The notes under the pieces: model-generated | Databases searched by the model: none | Told to the model about the DNA's origin: nothing | Seen by the model: only the letters and a program-made list of their open reading frames with translations | Program-made: the position numbers and the translations under genes | Origin: Talaromyces rugulosus | Lineage: Eukaryota; Ascomycota; Eurotiomycetes; Eurotiales; Trichocomaceae | Direction of reading: 5' to 3' | Assembly (NCBI RefSeq): GCF_013368755.1 | Contig: NC_049563.1 | Coordinates: forward strand, 5,146,001-5,210,000 | DNA: 64,000 nt | Shown here: positions 22,561-33,354 of the stretch, piece by piece | Position numbering within the stretch: position 1 is the first letter of the stretch | Layout of the letters: every line of letters starts with the position of its first letter

Positions 22561-23381
22561 GCTATATTGCAATTTGCTCGGTTCTGCATGTCTGCTGGAG
22601 AATTCTTCCAATCAGGTTGTTGGCCTTATAGAACTGACCCAAGAAGCTTTTGGGAAATCTAGATAACATACAAATAACTTTATATCTTTAAATACTAATA
22701 ATTTCTTATAGAAATTAAAGTCTTGAGCATTAAGAGAGTTCTCAGCCCTCACTTTACGACTTTTTAAATCACTGCAACATCTGCACCCTCTGAGCATGCT
22801 TTTTCTGTATAAAATCACCAGTTGACGCAGGCCGTCTGAAAACTTTGACCGAAAATCGTGTCATGTCAGAAGTGGGCCCTGACAATACGACTCCCTAGTT
22901 TGGTAGTTGGGTCACCTGCGTCCTGTGGCGTCATCGCCGCGGCTTATCGCTATGGAAGGCAACTGCCAAGAGCCGCTGTAAAATACGCTAGTCTTTTTCA
23001 CTACTCACAGCCAATAGTTTTGGACCCACAGGCCGGATTTGTCTGAGTATCACGTTCCGGATAGCCTAATACAGTATAGCTTTATTTACAATGCAAGACC
23101 TCCAGGCCTATACAAGACTAGCGCTGCAAACTAATATTTCTCAAAATGGCTGAGATAAGCCCCCGGCCAAGGTCCTCGTCATGTGTCACACCTGCAGGCG
23201 GCAGCCACTACTGTCATCGTCACTCCCATCAACTCTCTCTCTCCAACCACCTTGGAAACAACAACTTTTTATCTTATTTATCATCTGTATGGCTATCGCT
23301 CCTTTCCATTATTGTTGATTCTGCCCATCCCCAGTACTAACCCCGATGTCATCGAGCTAGGTTCCGATTAACCCGTTCGTC
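22561..23381. other. remaining transposon flank and cpyA promoter
   Basis: The first part is AT-rich and may belong to the same relic. From about 23150 the CT-rich stretch ending at 23381 looks like a fungal core promoter and 5' leader of the carboxypeptidase gene. Confidence 0.4.
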
Positions 23382-25157
23382 ATGAGGGTGCTTCCTACGA
23401 CGCTCCTCATCGGAGCTGCGGCCGCTTCCCTGCGCCCTGCTCAGCAGGTCCTTCAGGCTCCAGAGGATGTTAAAGAGATCGATGATTTTGGCTTCGCCTA
23501 TGAGCCCTTGGAGGGTACCTACGAAATAGTCTCTGATGTGGACTACGAAGAGGGCCCCGAGGCTACCGATTCTATCTTCGAGCCGCTCCACGAGTTCAAG
23601 GAACAGCTCAAGTCCTTTACCTCCGAGGCCCAGGAGGTTTGGGAGGACATGGCTAACATGTTCCCCGAAACTCTTGATAACCTTCCATTCTTTTCATCTC
23701 CTAAGAAACACACCCGCCGTCCTGACTCCCACTGGGACCACATCGTTCGAGGCTCGGATGTTCAGAGCATCTGGGTCGAGAATGCTGATGGCCAGAAGGA
23801 ACGTGAAGTTGGCGGAAAGCTTGAGGCCTATGACCTGCGTGTGAAGGCTGTGGACCCTTCTTCTCTCGGCATTGACCCCGACGTCAAGCAGTACAGTGGA
23901 TACCTGGACGACAACGAAGAAGACAAGCATTTATTCTATTGTAAGACCTTTCCCCATCTTAATTACCTTGCAAACCGTTAATTTATGTTGTTAGGGTTCT
24001 TTGAATCACGAAATGACCCCAAGAACGACCCCGTCGTTCTTTGGTTGAACGGCGGACCCGGCTGCTCATCCTTGACCGGCCTGTTCTTCGAGCTCGGACC
24101 TAGCGCCATCGGAAAGAAGGTCAAGCCCATCTACAATCCTTACTCGTGGAATTCCAATGCCTCTGTTATCTTCCTCGACCAACCCGTCAACGTCGGGTTC
24201 TCCTACAGCGGTAGCTCCGTTAGCGAAACTAGTGCTGCTGCTAAGGATGTTTACGCCCTTCTCACTCTTTTCTTCAAGCAATTCCCCGAATATGCTACCC
24301 AGGACTTCCACATTGCTGGAGAGTCTTATGCTGGCCATTACATTCCTTCCTTTGCTTCTGAAATTCTGTCCCACAAGAAGCGTAACATCAACCTCAAGTC
24401 TGTCTTGATCGGTAATGGCTTGACTGATGGCTACACCCAATATGCTCACTACCGACCAATGGCCTGCGGTGACGGCGGCTACCCTGCCGTTGTTGACGAG
24501 AGCACTTGCCAGTCTATGGACAACGCTTTGGGACGCTGCCAGTCCATGATTCAGGCTTGCTACGACAGCGAGAGCGCTTGGACTTGTGTTCCTGCTTCTA
24601 TCTATTGTAACAATGCTCTTTTGGGCCCTTACCAACGCACCGGTAAAAACGTCTACGATGTCCGCACTGATTGTGAGGATAGCAGCTTGTGCTACTCTGG
24701 TCTTGAGTTCATTAGCGAATACCTCAACAAACCCGAGGTTCAGAAGGCTGTTGGAGCTGAAGTCGACAACTTTGACTCCTGCAACTTCGACATCAACCGC
24801 AACTTCCTTTTCCACGGCGACTGGATGAAGCCATTCCACAAGCTCGTTCCTGGCCTTCTCGAAGAAATCCCAGTTCTGATCTATGCTGGTGATGCCGACT
24901 TCATTTGCAACTGGCTTGGCAACAAGGCCTGGACTGATGCTCTTGAATGGAGTGGCCACGAAGATTATGCCGCTACCCAGCTCCAAGATCTTGAGATCAT
25001 CGATCAGGAGCACAAGGGTAAGACGATTGGTCAGGTCAAGTCCTCGGGCAACCTCACCTTCATGCGTCTGTATGGAGGTGGACACATGGTGCCCATGGAC
25101 CAGCCAGAGGCCAGTCTTGAGTTCTTCAACCGCTGGATTGGAGGCGAGTGGGCTTAA
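23382..25157 (+). CDS. cpyA: vacuolar carboxypeptidase Y (serine carboxypeptidase S10)
   Basis: Two exons (23382-23940, 23995-25157) with a 54-nt intron give 573 residues, close to Aspergillus CpyA. A signal peptide ([17 protein letters not shown]) precedes a propeptide of about 130 residues. The mature enzyme shows [19 protein letters not shown], the oxyanion and substrate loop, the nucleophile motif GESYAGHY, the catalytic aspartate in [13 protein letters not shown], and the catalytic histidine in [11 protein letters not shown]. It cleaves C-terminal residues from peptides in the vacuole after pro-peptide removal. Abundant cysteines fit the disulfide-rich mature form. The intron splits a tryptophan codon (WFFESRNDP). 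Confidence 0.97.
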
Positions 25158-25712
25158 AATGCCTTGGTATATAAAGTAACCAGATTCAACAACCATCTTA
25201 TTTCCTGTTTGCATTGTTGATTTGTATCGCTTCACTTGTCTTGTTTGCTTGTTTATGCTTTAGTCTAAGTATACGTGTACGAGACGCTACACAAGGTAGT
25301 AGAAGTTGAGATGGATATGTTAGTATTTAGAGAAATCGAGAATGTACTCGTCATTGTTAACATGAGTAGCTTGTTTGAGTAGATGCAGTGAAAATCGAGG
25401 GTCAAATTTGGTGGCCAAGTACGAATTACATGGACGGATCATGTATCTTAATAGAATGTAAAGATCCTGCATAATAAGTGACATACTCAGTCCACTTGAT
25501 ATACATGGATACCGCAAATTTAATGGTATATTATCTGTCATTTTGATTCAAAATCTTTATTTTGGTGGTGTTACTAATCACATGATAACACCGAGAAGCC
25601 CTGGCTAATATATCTCATGAAAGAGCCATTTTGTTTGCCCCCCAAGCACACACAACCGAGCACAAAACAACACCGCAATAAAAAATGCAAAAGAAATCCG
25701 CGCGCGTAAGTC
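25158..25712. other. convergent 3' intergenic region
   Basis: About 555 bp between the cpyA stop and the rps18 stop. It holds both 3' UTRs and is AT-rich. Nothing else was seen. Confidence 0.4.
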
Positions 25713-26451
25713 TTAGCCCTTCTTCTTGCTGACACCGACGGTGCGGCCACGGCGACCGGTGGTCTTGGTGTGCTGACCACGGACACGGAGACCCCAGTAG
25801 TGACGGAGACCACGGTGGGAGCGGATCTTCTTCAGGCGCTCGAGATCCTCACGGAGCTTGGAGTCGACACCGTTGGAGATGACCTGGAAGTCCTTGCCAT
25901 CGGTAATGTCACGCTGTCTGTTGAGGAACCAGGTGGGGATCTTGTACTGGGTGGGGTTCTGGATGATGGTGACAATACGCTCGAGTTCTTCGGAGGTGAT
26001 TTCACCAGCGCTGTTATTCTTATTAGTACATTTGTTTCGAAAAGAAAGAAAAAATGTGTGTTTTTTCCCACAACATACCGCTTGTTCAGATCAACATCGG
26101 CCTTCTTGCAGACCAAGTTGGAGTAACGACGACCAACACCCTTGATCTTGGTCAAGGCGTACATAATCTTCTGCTTGCCATCGACGTTGGTGTTAAGCAG
26201 ACGAATAATGTACTGGAAGTTTGACTTCTCGCCGGATACGAGCGCTGTAAATCATAAACCAAGTTAGCGACTGATATTTCCAACGGCTTTCAGTTTGTGT
26301 CTTGATGCGCTCGATCGGTTCTGTGATTTTTTTGTTTTCTCGACTCGTCGTCCTCCCTTTGACTTCCAACCCCCATTTGCACAGGTCTTCCAAAAAACAG
26401 AGGAACGCATCAAGCCGAAACATTTGCTGGAAAGGAAAAGCACGTACACAT
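25713..26451 (-). CDS. rps18: 40S ribosomal protein S18 (uS13)
   Basis: Three exons. The first is only four coding bases: ATG T at 26451-26448, then a roughly 200-nt intron, then [20 protein letters not shown] across the junction. The second intron (about 26076-26016) restores NKRAGEIT. The protein has about 155 residues, as expected. Visible features are [20 protein letters not shown], the helix-hairpin-helix of uS13, [20 protein letters not shown], the rRNA-binding tail, and a lysine-rich end (SKKKG). It sits in the head of the small subunit. The almost empty first exon with a long first intron is typical for fungal ribosomal protein genes. It is divergent from med4. Confidence 0.97.
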
Positions 26452-26880
26452 GATGGGCAATGGCGCTCCGCGGTAGCCGGATGATGTGGTGTCGAGATTG
26501 TCGAAGGCGAGTGCAGAGATTAGAAAGAACGAGGTCGGCTTCGCTTCTCCCAATGCGTTGTGGGATGTAGTGCGCTCTAACCAGATGTGGAATAGCGGGT
26601 CCGAGGGCTTCGCTTGAAATAAGCTAGTCCGTAGTTGTGTTAGCGGGTACATCTAATAAGGCTAGCGCTGCTTCCTTTACGATATCGGATGACTTGGAGC
26701 TTGTTCCCCGACTTTGTTGCCGATAAACCAAACGACGATTACGAAAGAACTTTGACTGTCAAAACGATACTCAGTCGACGTGTGCAAAGGAACTGATCTA
26801 GCTTTCGCGACCTTATTGTTCCCCAGGCGACTCTTCCACTGCTTGACAAGTAATGAGCCCTTACAATAACCTCTACAAAC
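26452..26880. promoter_or_regulatory. divergent promoter of rps18 and med4
   Basis: About 430 bp shared by a ribosomal protein gene and a Mediator gene. Short pyrimidine tracts are present. No specific factor site was recognised. Confidence 0.4.
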
Positions 26881-27834
26881 ATGAACGCGCAACTTTCCTC
26901 CGCCCTCGATGGGCTTGAAAACAAACTCAACACACTTTTATCTTCACTCATGGCACCGACAGCTGCTGGCGCACCCACAGCCGCCATTTCTCTTCTCGAA
27001 GCAGACGACGTCGTCACCTCCGCCCTCGACACCTTACGCACCCATCAGGCCAACTACAACAAGATCCTACGCCTACGCGCCGAAGAGGAGAATTTAGAGG
27101 AGCGCATCAAAGGCATTGTGCGTGACATATCCGGCGCTGGACAGGAGATTGTTGACGCCACGGGCGACAATGACAATGGCGATTATACAGACGACGAGTC
27201 GGAATCGGATACAGAGAGCGACAGCGAATATGTCAAAGAAAAGCCGAGGAAGGGGAGCAGGAAAGAGGTGGATTACAGGCTACTGCTCGACTTTGCGCGA
27301 AGAATCAGCAAGTACAATAAACAAGCGGCAGCAGACGCAGCGGCGGGGATAGGCACAGGGCAGAAGAAGAAACTGCAGGATACGCAGACAGACGCGAATG
27401 GTGTTGACACGACGGCAGAAACGGACGGTCAAGAAGCCCCTGTGGAAAACGTCACCAAAGAAGCCACAAATTGGCTGGATCAAACGGCCGACGCAGACCG
27501 ACAGACGTTCATGATTCCATATCCAAACGAGGATCGCATTCGCATGGGGTTAATGGGTCAAATACAAATGGCAGCCATTGATCAAAACCTCGATTTAGAC
27601 AAGGAGGCAGAGCGTATGGTCCTGGAAGCAGAAGGCGCCGGTGTTGCTACTGCTATGTCCGCAGTGGAGGCCGGAGGTCAGGACAACAATCTTGCTAGCG
27701 AGGCCGCAAAGGCAGCAGCACATGCTGGATCGCAGGTCGCAGAAAGAGGAACAGCTTCAGCTGCGAGAGCGCCGGCGCCGCAGCCCAAGGCCTTGCTCGA
27801 TTTGGACTTGTACGATCCAGATGAAGACGACTAG
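26881..27834 (+). CDS. med4: Mediator complex subunit 4
   Basis: A single exon of 317 residues. The N-terminal third is helical with repeated leucines (SALDTLRTHQANYNKILRLRAEEENLEERI), a likely coiled coil. It is followed by an acidic linker (DDESESDTESDSEY) and then the conserved Med4 core: VDYRLLLDFARRISKYN, an Ala/Gln-rich insertion, and NWLDQTADADRQTFMIPYP ... IRMGLMGQIQM. The C-terminus is alanine-rich and ends LYDPDEDD. Med4 is part of the Mediator middle module that links activators to RNA polymerase II in the nucleus. Confidence 0.93.
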   Translation: MNAQLSSALDGLENKLNTLLSSLMAPTAAGAPTAAISLLEADDVVTSALDTLRTHQANYNKILRLRAEEENLEERIKGIVRDISGAGQEIVDATGDNDNGDYTDDESESDTESDSEYVKEKPRKGSRKEVDYRLLLDFARRISKYNKQAAADAAAGIGTGQKKKLQDTQTDANGVDTTAETDGQEAPVENVTKEATNWLDQTADADRQTFMIPYPNEDRIRMGLMGQIQMAAIDQNLDLDKEAERMVLEAEGAGVATAMSAVEAGGQDNNLASEAAKAAAHAGSQVAERGTASAARAPAPQPKALLDLDLYDPDEDD

Positions 27835-28293
27835 TGGTGTTGATAGCATTTTTCCGAGCGAGCTTGCATGATACGTCTTGCATTGAATACATTAATTAGT
27901 TGCAAATGGCATATCTCAACGACTTAGAAAGACTCTAGTCACCATACCTACTTGTTCTTTTTTCCTCGTGATAATTTTCTTTCCCTTCGTAACAGCATAC
28001 GAAGAATGTGCCCCAGATTTAATGTAAACCGTGGTAAAATACAGTAAGTTACGTCATTTTACCATGTTCCTCATTGGCCGGGTCTGTCGCGCAGTATTAC
28101 TCATCGAGCAGGCTTAGACGAAGACATCCAACGATCTCTTCTGATCTCATTTTCTTTGTTTACACATTTTACTTTCGCCATATTATTGCCTACGACTGCT
28201 TGTCTATGCAACATTTGATATAGGGATTTCACGCGACTTCATTTTACACTGTCAACTGCTTCTTTTTCTTGCATACAAGACTTGTTCGCCACC
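27835..28293. other. intergenic region, sdo1 promoter
   Basis: About 460 bp between tandem plus-strand genes. It should contain the med4 3' UTR and the promoter of the SBDS gene. The ATG of the latter lies in a strong context (CCACC before ATG). Confidence 0.4.
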
Positions 28294-29457
28294 ATGCCTG
28301 TCGGCATCAACCAACCCTCGAACCAGATCAAGTTCACAAATGTGTCTGTTGTGCGGTTAAAGAAAGGTATGTTCATTTGCGATCCCAAACTGCTTTTCAT
28401 TCCCTCCTTCATTCCCTCGCGTCGCGATATTCATATCTTCGAACTCGACTTTTACCCCGCAATCTCCCCCGCTAACATCCTGACGATAGGCAAAAAGCGC
28501 TTCGAACTAGCATGCTACAAAAACAAGCTCCTCGAATACCGTTCCGGCACTGAAAAGGATCTCGACAATGTGCTCCAGATCCACACCGTCTTCCTCTCCG
28601 TATCCAAAGCCCAGACCGCGCCAGCCGCGGAACTAGCCAAGGCGTTCGGCGCCGGTGTGCCCCAAGATGAAATCATCCAGGAAATCCTCCGAAAGGGAGA
28701 AGTGCAAGTGGGCGAGCGCGAACGAAAAGAGATTTCGGAGAGAGTTGAGAAGGAGGTTGTTGATATCGTGTCGGGACGGTTGATTGACCCGACTACCAAG
28801 CGCGTGTATACACCGGGTATGATCGAGAAGGCGCTGAATCAGCTATCTGTGGCCAGTGGCCATCAACAACAAAATGGAGAACACGGGGCATCTACAACTA
28901 CGGCAGAAACATCAGAAAATGCCGGAACGGGGGAACAACAACAGCGCAAGCCGTTGTGGAAAGGAGTCTCGACAAACAAGTCAGCCAAGAGCCAAGCGCT
29001 AGAGGCCATGAAGGCTCTCATTGCGTGGCAGCCTATCCCCGTGATGCGCGCCCGAATGCGTCTTCGAGTAACCTGCCCGGCATCGCTCTTGAAACAGTCC
29101 GTCAAAGCGCCCGCAGGCGCCAACGGCGGAGGCAAGGAAGAACCAAAGCCTTCGTCCAAGGGGAACAAAAAGGGTCAAAAGGGCAAGGGCAAAAAGCACC
29201 AAGATTCCGAAGATGAAGACGAGGCCCAGGCCCAGGCAGCAGCGGCGGCGGCGCCCAAGGCGCCTTCCAACGTCAAAGACAAGATTCTGAGTTTTATCGA
29301 GTCGGTTGAATCGCAAGAGATTGTCGGCGAGGAGTGGGAAGTCGTGGGCTTTGCTGAACCCGGGGCACTTAAAGGTCTCAGCGAGTTTGTGGGAACAGAT
29401 ACGCGCGGCCGGGGAAGGGTTGAGGTTTTGGACATGGCGGTGACTCATGAAGATTGA
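28294..29457 (+). CDS. sdo1: SBDS/Sdo1 ribosome maturation factor
   Basis: Two exons (28294-28366, 28490-29457) give 346 residues. The first exon encodes INQPSNQIKFTNVSVVRLKK and the second continues KKRFELACYKNKLLEYRSG, the N-terminal FYSH domain. Helical domain II includes SERVEKEVVDIVSGRLIDP and YTPGMIEKALNQLSV. A C-terminal region unlike the human protein holds a K/G-rich stretch (KGNKKGQKGKGKKHQ) and an acidic-alanine stretch. SBDS works with the GTPase Efl1 to release eIF6/Tif6 from 60S subunits. The 123-nt intron is a multiple of three and contains no stop in frame, so intron retention would encode 41 extra residues rather than truncation; the conserved KKGKKRF join shows that splicing is the normal state. 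Confidence 0.94.
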   Translation: MPVGINQPSNQIKFTNVSVVRLKKGMFICDPKLLFIPSFIPSRRDIHIFELDFYPAISPANILTIGKKRFELACYKNKLLEYRSGTEKDLDNVLQIHTVFLSVSKAQTAPAAELAKAFGAGVPQDEIIQEILRKGEVQVGERERKEISERVEKEVVDIVSGRLIDPTTKRVYTPGMIEKALNQLSVASGHQQQNGEHGASTTTAETSENAGTGEQQQRKPLWKGVSTNKSAKSQALEAMKALIAWQPIPVMRARMRLRVTCPASLLKQSVKAPAGANGGGKEEPKPSSKGNKKGQKGKGKKHQDSEDEDEAQAQAAAAAAPKAPSNVKDKILSFIESVESQEIVGEEWEVVGFAEPGALKGLSEFVGTDTRGRGRVEVLDMAVTHED

Positions 29458-29564
29458 TAGCGGTTTGCATTTATTTTTAACGTATACCCATGTAGATGTG
29501 ACGACTCATGAATAAAAGTGTTTACTCCATTTTGGAATTCGTACGACGAACTTGAGGATTTATA

Positions 29565-30818
29565 TTATCCAGCCTTTTCAAACTGCTTGCCATTCCACAT
29601 CCCCGGAGTCATCCCCAGCCAATAATCTCTTCCTTTGATCAACCACACCGGGAATCCAGGAATCTTCCATCCAAAAGCCACCCCAACCCCTCCTCCTCCA
29701 ATAACCACAAGCTGGCTTTTCTTGGTCTCAGGTGCGAGCTCGCGGTACCCACTACCATTCTGACCCTCGCCAGCCAAAAGGTCCAGTTTCAAATTCTCAC
29801 ATAGCACGGGAGTCTGATTCATAATGGCATGAATCGCTCGAGGCTGGCTTGAGCTGACATGACCAATAGCATAGACCCTGGGGCCCGCGCCGTTTTTCAC
29901 GCGTAAGGTGGAGTCAACATTCACATAGCCCTCGCCGTCTAACAGTACTTTGTCAATGAAGGCGGTATTAGGCGAAACGCCAGTAGCAGGAATGTAGAGG
30001 TCCGCTTTGATAGACTTTTCATTGTCCAGGGTTATTTCCACGCTATCTGTGATGTGCATCAGATCACTATCGTCTTTGGCTATGGCACCTGCATCTGGCG
30101 GTGTTACGCCGATGATCTTGCGGTTCTTGATCACTGAGACACCAAGTTTGGCTAGTTGCGCTTCAGCCTTTTGTGCAAGTGGGAGTGGGAGGTCTGGAAG
30201 TATTTGGCTACTTCTAGTGACTATTGTGATGGCGGTCTTGTTGATGCTGCTGCTACCACCAAACAAGCCACCTCGGCCGTTCAGATACTGTCCTAGTTCA
30301 CCGGCAGTCTCAACGCCTGTGGGACCTCCTCCAGCAATTACGATCGTTTTTGTATCTGGAAGCTGCTTCCGTACTTCCACCCATGCTTCCTCAGTCTTGG
30401 TGTGACCCCCAAACAGACCGAATAAAGGAGACGTCGCCGTCGCACCGGTGGCAATGATGAGAGCATGATAATCAATTTTTTGCTCCGCGCTGTCTGCAGA
30501 TATGCAAACAGAGACGGTTCGGTTTATGTGATCCAGGCGAAGGGCAGTTCCAGTGACCAGTTGAATACAACCAGAGTCATACTGTGAAAAGGCCTTGGTC
30601 AGGGGTACAAACAGTTTGTCCTTTGGGAAAGCATCTTCCGAGGTCAGAGCGCGGGGACTGGTTGGCCTGCAGAAAAAATGCGACGACGTGCTGACAAGGA
30701 CTATTTTGTAGGTTTCTTTCTGGGGAAGAGAGGGGATAACGTGTTTGAGAAGGTAATGGGCTGTGGCGACGCCGCCGTAGGAGCCGCCGAGGATGAGGAT
30801 GGTTTTGGTCTGAGACAT
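29565..30818 (-). CDS. AIF/FSP1-like FAD-dependent NAD(P)H oxidoreductase
   Basis: An intronless gene of 417 residues. The FAD-binding Rossmann motif is at the N-terminus (ILILGGSYGGVATAH). The second dinucleotide motif is IVIAGGGPTGVETAGEL, and a GD-type segment near the end (GPRVYAIGHVSS) lines the flavin. An ATG motif (LIIATGATAT) is present. This is the two-dinucleotide-binding layout of apoptosis-inducing-factor-like and AMID/FSP1 proteins, which reduce quinones with NAD(P)H. There is no clear mitochondrial presequence. A hydrophobic segment (LVVIGGGGVGVAFGW) lies near the C-terminus. Its role here (respiration, redox defence, or other) cannot be decided. It ends 107 bp from the convergent sdo1 stop. 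Confidence 0.9.
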   Translation of the reverse strand: MSQTKTILILGGSYGGVATAHYLLKHVIPSLPQKETYKIVLVSTSSHFFCRPTSPRALTSEDAFPKDKLFVPLTKAFSQYDSGCIQLVTGTALRLDHINRTVSVCISADSAEQKIDYHALIIATGATATSPLFGLFGGHTKTEEAWVEVRKQLPDTKTIVIAGGGPTGVETAGELGQYLNGRGGLFGGSSSINKTAITIVTRSSQILPDLPLPLAQKAEAQLAKLGVSVIKNRKIIGVTPPDAGAIAKDDSDLMHITDSVEITLDNEKSIKADLYIPATGVSPNTAFIDKVLLDGEGYVNVDSTLRVKNGAGPRVYAIGHVSSSQPRAIHAIMNQTPVLCENLKLDLLAGEGQNGSGYRELAPETKKSQLVVIGGGGVGVAFGWKIPGFPVWLIKGRDYWLGMTPGMWNGKQFEKAG

Positions 30819-31267
30819 GATAATATATATATATATATATATATACTAAATTATTATTTCAGCAAAACAATTTAATCTGTTAATTACTTATACTCTTTGT
30901 ATACTTGTAAAAACAAGTGTATATAAAGTATACACGGCTGGTCGTTCCTCCGAAGCCGTTGGTATCAAGTTGTTCCGACGGAACCAACGCGCCTCCGAGG
31001 CTCCGAATGCACATAACCAGGGGGAATTTGTCGGAAGATGGTCCAAAAACTCTTCAGTCATGCTTTTGTCATTTTATTCAATTGCGCAGATATATATATA
31101 TATATTTATTTATTTAGTTACGGTGCATTTCATCCCACCGCTGTCTAGTTTGAGAGCATTAGGGCACGGGTAGGGCACGAGTCCGTCCGGCACTAGGAAG
31201 AAGATAACCTCCGAGCTCCGAGCGACATCAAGTTGATCATCAGTCAGAGTGGAAGTTCCAAGTCAAC
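30819..31267. promoter_or_regulatory. divergent region between FAD oxidoreductase and Zn2Cys6 genes
   Basis: About 450 bp between outward-facing starts, with AT microsatellites near both ends. It must contain both promoters. Confidence 0.4.
30823..30845. repeat. (AT)n microsatellite directly upstream of a start codon
   Basis: About eleven AT units beginning five bases upstream of the ATG of the FAD oxidoreductase gene (ATG at 30818-30816 on the minus strand). It lies in that gene's 5' UTR or core promoter. A second, shorter AT tract is near 31090-31102 in the same divergent region. Confidence 0.9.
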
Positions 31268-33354
31268 ATGGCCGGTAAAAAGAGTAACCCTCCAAAGGGC
31301 ACCCTTGCGGTGAGTCTCATAGTGGTGATAGAAAAATACGTGATTACTCGCTAATAAAACAGTGCGATACATGCTACAAACGCAAGGTACGTACTTTCAC
31401 AATCTTACATATTATGCTATTATTAACTATTCCCAGGTAAAATGCGACAGACAAGATCCATGCAAAAACTGCATCGCAACCAAAACCACCTGCCAATGGA
31501 CGCGGCAGGTGCGTGAGCGTCGTCGCAAACCCAATACGTGAGAGCATCACCTGAAATATTTACCATCTAAATTCTTATGTGTTCGGATTAGAGCGGATGC
31601 GGTTCGTACGCTTGAAGACAGGGTCCATCATCTTGAGAATCTGCTGCAGCACTCGGATAAGTCTGAAATGGTGACGCAGACAGATGTACTTGATGCTGAT
31701 CATGACGGCGATATGGAAAAGCATTCTCCAGGAAATTCCCGCGTTCTAGATATCTTAGATCAAGGCCCTCCGGCTCCAACGCCAAACCCAACCTTCAATC
31801 TCCCCCCAGGGCCTCTTCGGCTGGCCGATGCGCTAGAAAAAGTCCGTGAAGCAGTGACAATCTTTTCATCCTCCAGGTCACCCCGGAGGAACATAGAAAG
31901 CGAGAGCCTGACATCTACGGATATTTTAAATGCCATGACACGACCGAGCAACGACCCCGCAGACGTGATCCAGCCTGCCGCAGTCAACAAAATGGGCCTG
32001 GCTTTACTCTCTGATGACTTTGATCCGCTAGTCCAAGAAGAAAAGCTCACATATCAAACCATAATGTCCTTCAAAGCTGCTCTAGTACTCGGTCAACAAA
32101 CACCGCAAAGCACCACAAACGTCGTCGCCCGTCACATAAAACGCATCCAAACCCGCAAATTCGAGGCTTCCTTGGTATCAGCTGGCCCTGGCCATCTCAA
32201 GCGGTGCTCATCCTGGTGCTTACTCTATTCTTTTGTATCTTTGCTTCAAGCATACTATGTCCAAGTGATTGTATCGCAATTTTTCGGGGATTTATGGAAG
32301 ACGCGGTACATTATGGCTGAGTGGTCGGAGGCATTGGTAGATTTGAGATACCCGCTTCCCAAGACACCCGATACTGAAGCAGTGGCGAACTGTTTGAAAT
32401 GGTGCTATCGAGCGGATATGTTTATGAGTGTGTTCTTGCGACAATCGCGACATATGTCGCGTCGATTGGACGAGGCGGGAGAGGGGGATTTAGGTATATA
32501 CGAGGGATTATTGTATCATCTGCAAGACAGGCTCTTGCACCTTGAGACTCTAACAATAGATGTGACGCAGCGGGCTGTTGAAATTGAGAAACTTGATCAT
32601 TATGTAAAAGTGCATCCCGATATGCAGAAAGTGAGAGATTCCATTTCGTCCAACACACACACACACACACACACACACTAATGTCTACAGGACGATACAA
32701 GACTCGACTTTCGATTATACGCAACTCTGACAGTCCTCTGGCATGGGCACCCGGACTTGGACAGCAAAAAGCACATACAGACGCAGCTGACGGGCTATGC
32801 ACGCGAGACTCTGAAATTGTTGAATCAAGTCGATCCCCGTCCTGGCCCAATCAGTTGCGAAGCCGACATAACTCTACATTGGTTGGTTTCTCTACCAAAA
32901 GAAATAACAGGACATCTATCTAACCCCAGGGATGCCCAGGAACATGCTCTGCAGCGGCGTACTGCCCATGCTGATCCTATGCATACATACACTACGCTTC
33001 AACGATACCGGCGATTTCAAACTACTCAAGGATTACACGCGCATCGTATCCGGTCTGAACTCAGATTACAACAAAGACAACAATCTCGCCACCCAAGTCG
33101 AAGACCTGTGCGTCGCACTCGTACAAATCTGCGAGGCGTCGTCGTGTCGTCGTGAGCGTGAGCGTATGGTGGCCGAAAAGATTCCAACAAACCACGACGC
33201 GCGCCGCAAAAACTTTTTAAACTTTGATTCGTTTTTTGTAACAGAGAATCATAAAGGCGACGACGACGACGACGACGATGACGAAAACTTGGATGCCATG
33301 GTTGCAGAGAGCCTAACGTTGCAGCCGAAGATATACGAGCCCAGGGTGTTGTAA
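31268..33354 (+). CDS. Zn2Cys6 transcription factor with zinc cluster split by a 24-nt exon
   Basis: Multi-exon gene. Exon 1 (31268-31312) encodes MAGKKSNPPKGTLA; exon 2 is only 24 nt (31363-31386) and encodes CDTCYKRK; exon 3 (from 31437) continues VKCDRQDPCKNC and a sixth cysteine before QW. Together they form C-x2-C-x6-C-x5-C-x2-C-x6-C. A coiled-coil-like linker follows (ADAVRTLEDRVHHLENLLQ), then a helical region of about 500 residues with the character of fungal-specific regulatory domains. Intron 32636-32690 contains a (CA)13 tract just before its branch site and acceptor. The last exon opens with MPRNMLCSGVLPMLIL and ends with an aspartate run (eight Asp) and QPKIYEPRVL. It is a nuclear regulator with unknown targets. 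Middle exons are less certain than the zinc cluster. Confidence 0.85.
32653..32678. repeat. (AC)13 dinucleotide repeat inside an intron
   Basis: Thirteen AC units within the predicted intron of the Zn2Cys6 gene. The repeat runs directly into the presumed branch site (CACTAATG), and the acceptor TACAG follows within 12 nt. Confidence 0.9.

Noticed and set aside
24066..25235. 389-codon open frame on the minus strand
   Set aside because: It lies antisense to the carboxypeptidase Y gene. Its translation has no domain, and the plus strand has full catalytic motifs.
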